A stretch of 64,000 bases of DNA. Source: Piromyces finnis. Lineage: Eukaryota > Neocallimastigomycota > Neocallimastigomycetes > Neocallimastigales > Neocallimastigaceae. The stretch lies in contig MCFH01000026.1 of the NCBI GenBank assembly GCA_002104945.1, forward strand, positions 310,001 through 374,000. Direction: 5' to 3'. Position 1 is the first letter of the stretch, and each line of letters starts with the position of its first letter. The position numbers were made by a program, and so were the translations under genes. Under the pieces are notes generated by a model. The model made no database searches. It worked only from the letters and a program-made list of their open reading frames with translations, and had not been told where the DNA came from. Shown in pieces: positions 21,670-33,769 of this stretch.

Positions 21670-23753
21670 ATGATTGATTCCAATTTAAGATCCATTTTTG
21701 GATTAATTTTAATTTTTATAATTGTTATTATATGGGTATCCTCTTCTTTTTTAGTTCAAGTAAATAAATTTTTATTTTTATTTTTATTTATTTTTTGAAA
21801 AGTGAAAAAAAAGAATAATTTATTTATTTATATATATATATATATAACTATTTTTTTTTATTTAATATATATTGAATAATAACTTTCTTTTTTTTTTATA
21901 TAATTAATTTTATTTTTTATTATTACTTTTTTTTTTTTAGTAGTTCTTTTATTAATTGAACTTTTATTTTTATTTCTATTATAAAAAGTTAGTTGAAAAA
22001 GATAAAAATATAAATAAACCGTTTTTTATAACTTTTTTTAACAATTCAACATTTACACTATATTTGGTAATTTATTATTTCAAAAATAGATATGGAAAAA
22101 ATAAAAAAGACTATAGGTAATTCTAAATATATCCATATTATATGAAATAACTTTTTTTTTTTTTAAAAAAGAATTAATTTGGCATGTCTTTCTAATCCTT
22201 ATTATTATTATTATTATTATTTATATATAATTCTGATTAAAAAAAATTTTTTTTTAATGTTGTTTTGGGAATAAAAAAATACATTTCTATTTATCTATTT
22301 TGGTTATTTCTCTATCAATCTTTTTCTTCTTCTTTCCTTTCCTTTCTTTCTTTTTATTTTTTATTAAAAAAAAAAAAAAAAAAAAAAGAAAACTAGAAAA
22401 TAATGATTCCTTGACAAATTATAGTTTACAACCTGTAGAAAATATATATTTAAATCCTGACCAAAATACAAGTGATTCACATATTGAAGTTCAAGCATCA
22501 CCTACCTCCCCTACTTTTGAAAATGCTCTTCCTATAAATACAATGAATTCATCAGTAGAAAAGTATTCGGTGTATCAAACATTTAAACTTAGTTGTATAT
22601 TTAGTGTTATATGGTTTTTATCAAACTATTTTCAAAATGCTTCTCTAAGTTTAACCAATGTTTCAAGTTCAACTATTTTGGTATATACTTATTATGTTTA
22701 TATAAACCTGCCTTTTTTTTTTTTTTTTTTTTTTTTACTAATTTTCCTTTCCTTTCTTTTTCTTTTTATTTTTTAACATACATGGATATATCTACTTATT
22801 ATTAGAGTTCAACATCAGGTAACTTTATTTGCTTTTTAGTATATGGATATATTAAAGTTAAAAAAATCAAATTCTTTTTATTAATTTTTAAATAATAATA
22901 TTTAGGTCTCTTTACTTTGATTTTTGGAGTGATGGCTAGAACTGAAAAATTCAATTATATAAAATTTGCTGGGGTACTAGTTAGTTTATTTGGTGTTATT
23001 TTTGTTAGTAAAGCTGATCATGGGGTATCAGATGATATAGGCAATTCACCTATATTAGGTAATTTCTTTTTAAACCTTTTTTTTTTTTTGCCATCTTTAT
23101 ATTCCTAGTTACATATATTTAATTAAATGTTATAATAATTAACCTTTTTTTTTTTTAGGTGATATACTTAGTCTTTGTGGAAGTATTTTATATGGCTTTT
23201 ATACTGTTCTATTAAAAAAGAAAATACCAGATGAAGATAAAGTTGATCCTATGTTATTCTTTGGATTTGTAGGGCTTATCAATACCATTTGTTTACTTCC
23301 TCTTTTCCCACTATTTCATATTTTAGGTATAGAAAGTTTTAGTTTTGCTGAATTTGATAAAGATATTTGGAAAATATTATTTATCAATGCTTTCATTGGA
23401 TCTTTTATGTAATTTTTTTTTATTTCATACCTATTGTATTATATTATATCATATATAGATTTATTTAATATTTATTTTATTTTGTTTTCTGGATAATAAC
23501 TCTCTCGCTATTTTATTTATATTTAATAATAAAAAGATCAGATTGTTTGTGGCTTTATGCAGTAATTTTAACAAGTGCTGTTCTTGTCACTGTTGGTTTA
23601 AGTTTAACAATACCATTTGCTCTTATAGGCGATATATTCTTTAAAGGTACTGAAGCCAATATTCATCATTTTATAGGAGCAACTCTTGTTATTATTGGAT
23701 TTTTATTTGTAAATTTAGAAAAACAAATTTTAAAATTATTTAAGAAATCCTAG
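21670..23753 (+). CDS. SLC35F5-like drug/metabolite-transporter superfamily membrane protein
   Basis: Multi-pass transporter of the DMT/EamA superfamily, closest by eye to human SLC35F5 and the yeast vacuolar protein YML018C; substrate unknown. Exons 21670-21759, 21989-22116, 22389-22680, 22806-22818, 22906-23058, 23159-23408 and 23537-23753 give 380 residues, all in frame. Family landmarks: IIVIIWVSSSFL in TM1, NKPFFITFFNNSTFTLYL in TM2, FLSNYFQNASLSLTNVSSST leading into SSTSGLFTLIFGV, the internal repeat CGSILYGFYTVLLKKK, and the C-terminal SLTIPFALIGDIFF. About 10 membrane segments with a hydrophilic, Ser/Asn-rich loop between TM2 and TM3. Exon 4 is only 13 bases. The second exon start (21989) is less certain: earlier acceptors hit stops, and the link after TM1 is shorter than in relatives. 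Confidence 0.88.
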
Positions 23754-24247
23754 ATTTAACTTCAATATGGAATAATAATAATAATAATAAAAAAAGATGA
23801 ATAAAAAGAATTTATTAGCTATTCATTTTTTTTTATTCGTTAAACTATATTTATAGAGAGAATGAAATATTTAATAAACAACGATTACTATATTATACCA
23901 TATTTAAATAAGTATTTACTTATTATTTATTATCCTCGTTGTTATTATTATTGACTAATGCCTAATACTAATATACTAATAGTAATACTAATAATAAAGT
24001 AAAATAAAATAATATTAATATAAAAATAGTTTTTTTTTTTTATTTTATAAATATTAATGATTTTTTTCTTTCTTTTTTTTTTTTTTTTAAAAAACTGCTA
24101 ATGAATCAAAAACTAGTAAATTAAAAAGATATTTAATGGATGATTTTTGGATATTTTATTTTTAGTGTAACTTTATAATTTAAAAAAAAAATTTAAATTT
24201 TTTTTTAAATTTTATTATTTATTATTATTATTTTTTAAAAAAAGGTG

Positions 24248-24274
<27 letters not shown>
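23754..24274. other. Intergenic DNA between transporter and SMN genes
   Basis: A/T-rich. A poly(A) stretch directly precedes the SMN start codon. The two genes are co-oriented, about 0.5 kb apart. Confidence 0.5.
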
Positions 24275-24278
<4 letters not shown>

Positions 24279-26513
24279 ATGAATTATTACTTCAAGAAGA
24301 GTTTGAAGATGGTGAAATTGAATATGAAGACCAAGATATACAAGGAATTGAAACCGAAGAAAAGGAAACCAATTCCGAAATAATAAATGAAGAAAATGAA
24401 ACTGAAGAAAAGGAACAACAACCCAATAGTCTTGAACCTTCTTTACCAATGAACGATGAAGAAGATGGTAGTGTTCTAGACGAAACTAGTAAAAATGATT
24501 CCAAAGAAAAAAATACAGAGAATATAAATGAAATTGTAGGGGAAGAAAAAGAAAATGAGGAAGATGATTTTGAAGATACCAATGAAGAAATTTTAGTTTA
24601 TAGTAAAAACGATGATGATAATGTAATAATAATAAAACATAATACTTTTAATATATATATATATATATTATTCATTTTTTCAAAATTACTTTTTTCTTTC
24701 ATTATTAATATTATTATTATATATAATTTTTTTATTGTAATATATATATATATATATACATTTTTATTTTATAAAGAATTTAACACATGAAGAAATTTGG
24801 GATGATAGTATGCTTATTAAAGCCTGGGACAATGCTGTCGAAAATTATGAGGTTATTATTTTAACTTTACTTTTTATTATCCATACTACTATTATTATAT
24901 ATAAATGGATAAAAAAAAAAAAAAAAAGTTGAATTATTTTTAAATTTTATATTATATAATATAAATTTTAATTTAGAAATTTCATAGTATTAAAGCAACA
25001 GAAAAAGCAGCTTCAGAGGATAATACTTTTACAGATTATAAGTAAATAAATATATATATATATATAAATATGAAACTATACTATTATCATAAACTATTTA
25101 TTTAATGAAATATATCTATTTTATTTTTATATTATGTTCCTCTAGTTTACCTAAAAAGAGAAATGCTATGGGTAAATATTTATTTGTAGATAGTTTAAAA
25201 TTTAAATTTTCATTTCAACCAACTTTTTTAATTGAATTATAATTATATATATATAGCATTAAATGCCAATGATACTTTTAATAGTGGAAGCACTAGTCAG
25301 GTAAATATATATACTTACAAATATATTGAGTAAAAAAAAAAAAAAAGTATAAATTAAAAATTAAACATTAAATAATTCAATTCCTACCTTTTTTTTTTAA
25401 AAAAAGTCAAAATCAAAAAAGAGATCAAAACGTTCTAGAAAAAATAAAAAAAATCAAAAAAAGAATAATTCAGATGCAACCATTTTACCACATTATGATC
25501 AACCTGCATATGATGTTAATATGTATTCCATTAATTATGATGATAATGATACCGCTACCACCGCCGAACCTTCAAAGAAAGCTAATGAAAATCCTATTTC
25601 AGAACCAGTACAAACAAAAATCGATGTTGAAAAAGAAATTAATAAAAATGTCACTCATACCAATTCTAGTACCAAATCACCTTCCACTACTAATCTTACT
25701 ACTACTGCAACGACAATAACTCATAGTGATACTGATACCCCTCTTCAAAAAGAAGATAATCCTACCATTACCAATAATGAAAATCAAACTAAAGACAAGG
25801 AAACAACAACTTCAAAAACTCAGGAAAATTCTGGTCCAGCCCCAACAGATGATTACCAAAATTATTATTATTCAAATAATCAAGTAATTTTCAAATCCGT
25901 TTTTTCTTTTTATTATTTTAAAAACTTAATATTATATATATATAAAACATTATAACTAATTTGACATATTATCTTTTTTTTTTTTTTAATAGAACTATTA
26001 TGGCAATTCAAATAATAACTATAATACATCAGGTAATATAACCATATTAATTTTTTTTTCTTTTTACTTTTTAAAATCAATTGATATTAATATATATGTA
26101 GGTAAAAAAGGAGCGTGAATTTTTAACCTTTTTTTTTTTTTTTTTTTTTAAATTATATGTTAATATAGGTTCTTCAAAAACTGGTAAGTTTGTCTCTCTC
26201 TCTCTCTCTCTTTTTATATATATATATAATGTATTCACCATTAATTAATTTATTTAAAATTATCCCCCCCCTACCTTTTTGAATTCAAACAATATTAGAT
26301 GATGCATTAATGAATATGATGATGGCATGGTATTGGGCAGGTTATTATACCTGCAATTATTATGATACTTTGGTAAATTATCATTAGTACTATTTTTAAA
26401 CAAACAAAAAAAAAAGACTTTACTAATCCTTTTTATTTTTTATTTTATTTTATTATTTTATCTATTTCAAAATTAAAAAAAAAAAAAAAAAGAATAATAA
26501 TAACTCAAAATAA
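24275..26513 (+). CDS. Survival motor neuron (SMN) homologue lacking a Tudor domain
   Basis: Core oligomerising subunit of the SMN complex that loads Sm rings onto spliceosomal snRNAs. Exons 24275-24622, 24777-24851, 24977-25041, 25146-25171, 25257-25300, 25407-25883, 25993-26032, 26169-26183, 26299-26372 and 26493-26513 give 394 residues in frame. Residues 1-116 are strongly acidic and Glu/Asn-rich. Exon 2 is the Gemin2-binding helix (EEIWDDSMLIKAWDNAVENY, about 121-140). A Lys/Ser patch and a long Thr/Asn-rich linker follow. The C-terminal YG-box reads ALMNMMMAWYWAGYYTCNYY, matching the Tyr/Gly oligomerisation helix. No Tudor domain is present, as in S. pombe Smn1. The last exon is ambiguous: reading through the donor at 26373 would instead end at 26387. 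Exon 2 uses an atypical GTTATT donor. Confidence 0.9.
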
Positions 26514-27040
26514 AGATGACTTTTAATACAACAACAACAGCAACAACAACAGCAACAACAATAATAAAAAAAAAAAAGGATAAAAATCAATACCCATTCT
26601 CCTTTTTATTATATTAGTAAATACATTTTCATAATCTTTTTTAAAAAAAATGTTACAAAAAAATTAATTCAAAACACTCAATAAACTTATAAATATTTTA
26701 AGTATATATCAACACAAAAAATATTAAAACTTTAAGGATTTTTTTTTTTGTTATTTTCTTTATTTTTATTTTTTTTTCGTTATTTGCAAAAATAATATTT
26801 TGAATATAATAATAGGAAACCTATTATTATTAAAAACTATATTACAATAATAATCGTTATTATTATTATTATTTTTTTTGTATTGAATTATTATTTTCTT
26901 CTTGTTTTTAAAAGTAGTTTTACATTAATTATTCTTTTGGGAAAAAAAGATTTTTTTTTTTTTCTATTTTTCCTTGTTTCTTTTTTTATGATTTACTTAT
27001 ATTTTCATAAGTCGTGGGGCTATACTATTAAAGAAGGTGT
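26514..27040. other. Convergent intergenic DNA (SMN / SERF)
   Basis: Begins with a CAACAG-rich SMN 3' UTR segment (about 26525-26562), then A/T-rich DNA. A plus-strand frame at 26883-27077 is antisense to the SERF 3' exon and is not a gene. Confidence 0.5.
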
Positions 27041-27840
27041 TTACTTCTTTTTAGCAGCAGCAGCAGCTTGCTTTTGACGCATGATTTCAGCATCCCTATT
27101 TTATTAATGTCCATAAATTGATTTTATTTTATAAAATTGGGAGGAAGAGAGAATTTTTTATTTTATTTTTTATTATTTTTGATATTTTTTTTTTTATTTT
27201 GAAAAGATAATATTTGATTATAAAAATTATTTGATGAAGAATAAATTTATTAAAATAATAATAATTATAATAAGAATAATGATAATAATAAAAAAAGGTT
27301 AATTATTTACTTTAGAATAGATATTTTTCTTTTTTTTCTTTTTAACTTACTTTTCTTTTCTTTGAAGGTTAGATAAACCATCGTTCTTATTACCCTTCTT
27401 GTTTTGTTGTTGCTTCTTTAAGTTCTTTTCTCTAGCCTTTTCTCTTTGGTTACCACCTTTGTTTTAAAACAATTTATAAATTATTATTATTTAGAAAATA
27501 GATATTTGTATGAATATAATTATTATTTCTTTCTTAAATTTACATATAAAATAATAATAATCATAATAAAAAAGAAATTGATTTTAAACAAAACCATCCA
27601 AATGAAATTTTCTACTATTTTTTTTTTTTTTTTTTTTTAAATCTAATCATTTTTTATGATTTGTTACATCCAAGTCAAATTTATTAAATAGCTCTTTAAA
27701 AAATAAAAAATTACATATATATATACTACTATTTATTTATAAAACATTTCATACATATTTATATATTTATTTAATTTTAAATATTAAAACATTAAATAAA
27801 AAAAAAAGGTTTCAATCTATTTTAAATACTTACGAGTCAT
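27041..27840 (-). CDS. SERF (4F5) family small basic protein
   Basis: Small EDRK-rich factor, a conserved tiny basic protein that modulates protein aggregation and associates with RNA or nucleolus in animals. Three exons on the minus strand: 27834-27840 (7 bases, ATG ACT C), 27351-27456 and 27041-27095, giving 55 residues in frame. The sequence starts MTRGNQREKAREKNLKK, has DGLSNLQRKEKDAEIMRQKQ in the middle and ends in Ala then KKK. Both the N-terminal TRGNQRE signature and the RDAEIM-like segment match SERF1/SERF2. Length is typical. It is too short and too split to appear as one open frame. It runs convergent to the SMN gene. Confidence 0.93.
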
Positions 27841-29255
27841 TTTTAATAAATATTTATATTAATAAATAAAAATTATAAAGTATTTAAAGAAATAAAAAAA
27901 AATTTTTTTATATTTATTATGAAATGGTAAAAAAAAAAAAAATGATGATTCATTTCATGGAATGATCATTTTAAAAAGTAATGTGGCTAATGATCATTAA
28001 AACAAAACTGTTTATTCACATTTGAATCATTTGATCCTTTTTTAAAAGGATAAACATCGGTATTTCAAAATTTCAAAATTCTACTTTGTAGTAATGTATG
28101 GCTTGAAAACTAAATATTATTAATTTTTTTGGATGAATATAATCAATGTACATTATTTAATAAATCCTATCCAATAATATTACTACATATACTTTTTTAT
28201 TAAAATTTATAATTCTGTAAATTTCTTATTAAAATTGGTTATAATAACCAATCATTTTATGAAATAATATATGAGGGTTTGTTAGAAGAAATAAAGTTAA
28301 ATGTTTCAATTTTGCTTTGGAAAGGAAGTGGTGGTTGGTAGTGATAGTGGTTTGTTGTAGGCATATATAAAAAAATAAAAGCTATTTGTAGGGGAGAAAT
28401 AAAATATTAAAACAATTTTATAGAGTATTTTTTTTTTTTTTCTTATACACATATAAATAAATATATATGTATGTATTTTTTTTTAAAAAAAAGAGTAGAT
28501 GTAAAAAAAAAAAATAGTAATAAATTAAATAGTCTTTATTTGATGATGATTAAAAATTAAAAGTTAGAAAATTTTATATTATTGAAAAAAGTAATATTTT
28601 ATTTTTTTTTTTTTTTATATTTTATATAAATAAAAAAGAGAAAATGCGTAATATTGAGATTAAAAATAGGTAAAGCTTAACGAGACTTTCTAATATTTAC
28701 TTACAATTCATGGTACAATTTAAACTTTCTTTATTCCTACTTTTTTTTTTTTTAAAAAAATACTTTATTTTTTTCTTAATAAAGTTTAAATAACATTTAA
28801 TTAAAATGTTACACTAAAAAAAAAAAACATTTTAAAAGTCTTTCTTTTTTTTTTAAAAATTGTTTTCTTTTTTTATTTACATGATAGGTATTATGTATGT
28901 ATATTATGTATTTGTATTATAAAATATATATAGAAAAAAAAAAAAAAAGTCAAGTTATTATTATAATAATTGGTATTTTTTCAAGACATAATTTATTATT
29001 CACTAGTATAAACTTTTTAAAACTTAAATATGAAATTCTATTATTATTTCCTTTATGGATTAAAAGTGTTTTATGTTTAAATAGTGTAATTTCTTATTCA
29101 TTTTTAAATATTCTGATTTTTTTTTTTTTATTTTAAAAAAATACTAGTTTAAATAATTAAATTATTCCGTCTTTTTTTTTTTTAAAGATCTATAATATGT
29201 ATAATGGTAAAAGAAAAATAAAAAAGTATGGATATATTATAAATATTTTCTAAAT
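27841..29255. other. A/T-rich intergenic DNA
   Basis: No gene recognised. The plus-strand frame 28897-29136 is low-complexity with no family resemblance. A short palindrome (GGTTATAATAACC) lies near 28236. Confidence 0.45.
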
Positions 29256-30227
29256 CTAATAAACATCGTTAGTTTCGACAGGTAAGATACGATGTTTATT
29301 CTTGTATCTTTGAGATTCTAAGTTTTCATATTCAATATCATAGGTTTGCATTTCAACAGAATATCTATGAGCTTGGTAACTAAGATAGGACTATAATATC
29401 ATTGAAAAATAAATAAATAAATAAATAAAATGAATATAAATATATATATTTTTATCATTTATTATATATAATTTATAATTTATTATTTAATAATAAATGT
29501 TCATAAATATTTAAATGTTACTAAAAGTAAAAAGTTTACTTACTTGAACTAAAAGTTCAAAAATCATACCAATGATTTCTAATATAATAGAGTGCTTAAT
29601 GTTACCTTTACTACAGAAGGCTTTACGTTCAATAATGGTGACATAAATTTCTTCACATCTTTCAACAAGGTCATCCAAAAAGAAGAAATAGAATAAAACA
29701 AGGTAACAATAGTATGATGTTAAAACAGCAACGATAACCCATCTAGCAACATCAAAATATCTTATAAATGTAGTATGATTCTAATATATATAAAAAAATA
29801 AAATATATTTTGAACAAAAAACATGGTTAGCTATTTAAATATAAAGACATATAGATATGTTTTATCAATGATAAAATATTTACCTTGTAGGTTGCATATA
29901 TACCAAGACAACTAACACTTAATATACAAATATCAAATAAAGTTAAGACAGCACCAGTAAGGTTAAATGAAGAAGGTATTTTAATAGTTAACTATATAAT
30001 AATAATAATAATAAAAAATAACATGTTATATTAGAGTATTCTACAAGTATTTGGAATTAGTAATATTATAAAGTTATATTCTATAGGCTACTATTTGGAA
30101 TTAGTGATATTATAATTTTAAAAAAGATTTTACATACAAGTGTTAATGCTGAAATGATATACATTCCAATCTTTTGTGGAATGAAAAATAAGAATTTATC
30201 TTTAGCAAAACCCCACTTTGAATCCAT
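29256..30227 (-). CDS. Four-pass membrane protein, unknown
   Basis: Minus-strand gene of four exons: 30138-30227, 29884-29991, 29544-29780 and 29256-29390; 189 residues, all junctions in phase 0. Four hydrophobic segments are visible: about 12-31 (FLFFIPQKIGMYIISALTLL), about 42-62 (GAVLTLFDICILSVSCLGIY), about 78-102 (ARWVIVAVLTSYYCYLVLFY) and about 126-146 (IILEIIGMIFELLVQ). The tail is Tyr/Gln-rich and charged (YQAHRYSVEMQTYDIEYENL). The short loops and four-pass topology resemble LAPTM/MARVEL-like endomembrane proteins, but no diagnostic motif was found. There is no cleavable signal. The start ATG is followed by a plausible cytosolic N-terminus (MDSKWGFAKDK). It is probably endomembrane; function is unknown. 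Confidence 0.82.
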
Positions 30228-31236
30228 TTTTTATGGTTGTTTTATGTTGAAAATAGTTCTTTTGTAGAAATTGTGTGTGAATATATTTTTACAAATTATA
30301 AAATTAATTATATTACTATATTTAATAAAGTATATGTATATATATATAGTAATATAATAATATGAAGAGTATATATTGTTTCTCTAGTTTACAAAGAAAT
30401 ATACAAATAATTAAAAAAAAAAAAAGAATTGATTTACAATAGTAACTAATTCAATTCTACTACAAATTAAAATTACAAAAAAAAAATTGAAAAAAAAAAA
30501 AAAGTAAATTTAAATCTTTATTAAAAAAAAAAAATTTTTTTTATCCATCAATCTGCCGCAATCTCATATTTTAAACCCAAGATTTTCCTTTTTCCAACTT
30601 GTCATTATTAATTCATTTTTATTTTTTTTTATTTTTATTATTTCGTTATATTAAAAATAATTTCTAAAAATTAAAAATGAACTATTGATTATATTAATTT
30701 TATATTATTAGAATATTAAATTTTAATTTATTTACCGTTTTTTCTACCAATGAATGTACAGGAAAAAGATAATAATACCTAGTAATAATACTTCAACCAT
30801 AAATAAATTTAATGTATTTTTTTTTGGAAAACCATATATAATATGAAATAAATTAATAATAAATAAAGTTTAATATTTAACAAAGATAAAAATAATTAAA
30901 TATTTCTAAATATATAAAAACGGCCTATTAATCATCAATAGATTAAAAAATATACTTTCTATATATAGTATTATTTAAATTAAAATCACCATATATAGTA
31001 ATAAATAATGGATGTCATTTTTTAATTCAATAGATAAGAGAATTGGACTTACAATGAACTAGAATTCTTTATGAAAGGCAGATTTATCCTTTATTTAAAC
31101 TGCCTTGGAAGAATTCGTTATATAAACTTATTTAACTATTTGAATCATCAAAAGTAGTATATGTGTATGTATCATTTATTCAAAATAATGTAGAGTTTAA
31201 TTTTCATTTTTTTATTATTTTATATTTTTATCGTTG
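30228..31236. other. A/T-rich intergenic DNA
   Basis: No gene recognised. It is the upstream region of the four-pass membrane protein. Confidence 0.5.
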
Positions 31237-31404
31237 TTATTCCTAATTGGATTTGTTATTCCTAATTGAATTTGCTATTCCTAATTGAATTTATTATTCC
31301 TAATTGGATTTGTTATTCCTAATTGAATTTGTTATTCCTAATTGGATTTGTTATTCCTAATTGAATTTGCTATTCCTAATTGGATTTGTTATTCCTAATT
31401 GGAT
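31237..31404. repeat. 19-bp minisatellite, about 9 copies
   Basis: The unit TTATTCCTAATTGGATTTG repeats with exact 19-base spacing from 31237. Copies vary between AATTGG and AATTGA, TTTG and TTTA, and T or C at the first base. The last copy is partial. Confidence 0.93.
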
Positions 31405-31906
31405 GGTCAATACCTTTTAAAATCATTTATACTAGTTGAACGTAAAAAAAAAAAAAAACTAATTAAAAAAATACTTTTTTTTTTTTTTATCCATAATACA
31501 CAATAAAATTGTTTTCTTTTTATTAGTAATACACAATACACAATTATAAAGATGCTTAAAATTCAAAGTTATTATTTTATTGTATAAATGCTATTTAGCT
31601 TGTTATATATTTTAAAGATATTTAAAAATGTATCAATACATATATATTTTATTTATTAATACAATTCTTTATATTTTAATTTTTTTTTTTTTAAAAATAT
31701 TTAGATATTTTTGAAAAAAAAAAAAAAAAAGTAAAGAAGTTTATTTCTATTTCTATAATTTTCTATTTTCTATTTTAGGGATTTATAATTATTGATAAAA
31801 AAAAAAAAAGAAAAAAATAAAATTTAATATTATATTTTTTTTTTTTTTTTTTTTTTGAAATATTGTTGTTAATTATATTCATTTTTTTTTTTAAAAAAAA
31901 AAATAT
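31405..31906. other. 3' flank of the CotH gene
   Basis: A/T-rich with poly(T) tracts; no gene recognised. Confidence 0.5.
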
Positions 31907-33738
31907 CTAAGAATGACATTTAGAAGGAATACCACACCATTGATTTAATTCATATCCCCATGATCCATCGGAATCCTTTTCATAGACTTTACATCCTTGA
32001 CAACAGGTATAACCTAACTTTTCAGACCAACATTCTTCTTCTTCTTCTTCAGTTTCATTTTCTTCAAATGGAGTAAGTCCACACCATTCCTTACGCTTAA
32101 AATCATATCCCCAATCTCCATATTCATCATGACTGTAAACAATTGTAACCTTTGGTGGACAACATGGACTTCCTAATAATTCTGACCAACATTTATATTG
32201 ATTTTTAAATGGCTTAGATTCTTGATTGTTACCATTAGCTGCGTTAGTTGGTGTAGCTATAATAGTTGATGTGGTTTTTTGAACAGTGGTGGATTTTGTT
32301 GAGATTGTGGTTGTCGTAGTGATGGTTGGAATATTGACAGAAGTTTTATTTATTGTTGTATGATGTTCGGATTGACTCGTGGTGGTAGTTACCTTACTCG
32401 CAGGTGATGTATTTGTTGGTTGAGTAGATGTTTTAGTTTTTGTAATTGTTTTTTTGTTTGTAAAGGTGGTGGTTTGTTGGTCATCTTCAAATAGCGTAGT
32501 TGGTCCATCTTGTTCACCCAAAGCGGTGTCAAAATCGTCATTTTCAATAAAATCTGTTGGGATTTCAAAAAATGAATTATTTGACATGGTGTTTTCTTCT
32601 TCTTCTTCTTCCTCTTTAATATATTTAAATTTTTTTTCGTAATCTATAGCAAATTCTGATTTTCTAATGTTTCCTTGATATTCCACCTCTTCATCTATAG
32701 AATACTTATAATTTTCATCCATATAAACTGGATCACAATCCATACTGTAATAGGTACATAAGAATCGATATCTACCAAGAATCCAATATTTTAAACCAAA
32801 GGAATAATCCCATGTGGAAGATACAGTAGTAAACTCAGAGTTAGCATCCCAAACTGAATAAGAATAAAAGTCCCATCCAGATTCATTTATTCTACCTGGG
32901 TAATGGCCATCTTCGTCCATTTCTTTTTCCTTTTTTACATAAGGCCTGATTAAATCTTTTAATTCGTCAATGTGAGGGAAGAGTAAAGCAGGATTAAATA
33001 CTTTAGCGATGATATCTTGAACTATCTTATCAAAACGTTCTGTATTATCATTAATTAAAATATCAATGAGATGGACATCATTAATAAAATCAGAAAATCT
33101 ATAAATAGGATACATTTGATTTCCACTTAAATCCAAGTCAAAATCATAAGAAAGATAAAGCCACTTTCCATTTTTTTGTTTGTACATGAAATAATTATGA
33201 TCCGCTCTAAAATGATCCCATCCTCCAGTTAAAAAGTCAATGGCCATTTCTGTTAAAAATTGATCCACATCAAGAATCTTTTCAATTTCTTCAACACTAT
33301 TGGCTTGATCTAAGGATTGAATAAATGTATCCCATTCATTATATTCATCAACATCTTCATTTTCATTTTTGCAATAACTTTTTTCTGAAGTTAGTTTAGA
33401 TGCCTCACATTTATATAATGAAGTGGTATCCTTTTCTCCAAATTCATATTCTATCCATGATAACTTGTAGGAATCCATTAAAATGTATAACCCCATATAT
33501 TCTTCATTAATATATAATGTAACGTAATTTGCTGAAATTGATGGGACACCCAAACGATTATGAATATCTGCAACAAGTTTATCTCTTAATAAAGTTGGTT
33601 CCACTGTATCAGAACGAAGTTTAAATTGGGTACGACCAAATAAATCATCATTTCCACGAATTTTGAATTTGTATTGTGGTTTAGAGAACATACGAGAAAA
33701 GCGACCACTGATAGAGAAAGTAACTTTATTAAATGTTT

Positions 33739-33769
<31 letters not shown>

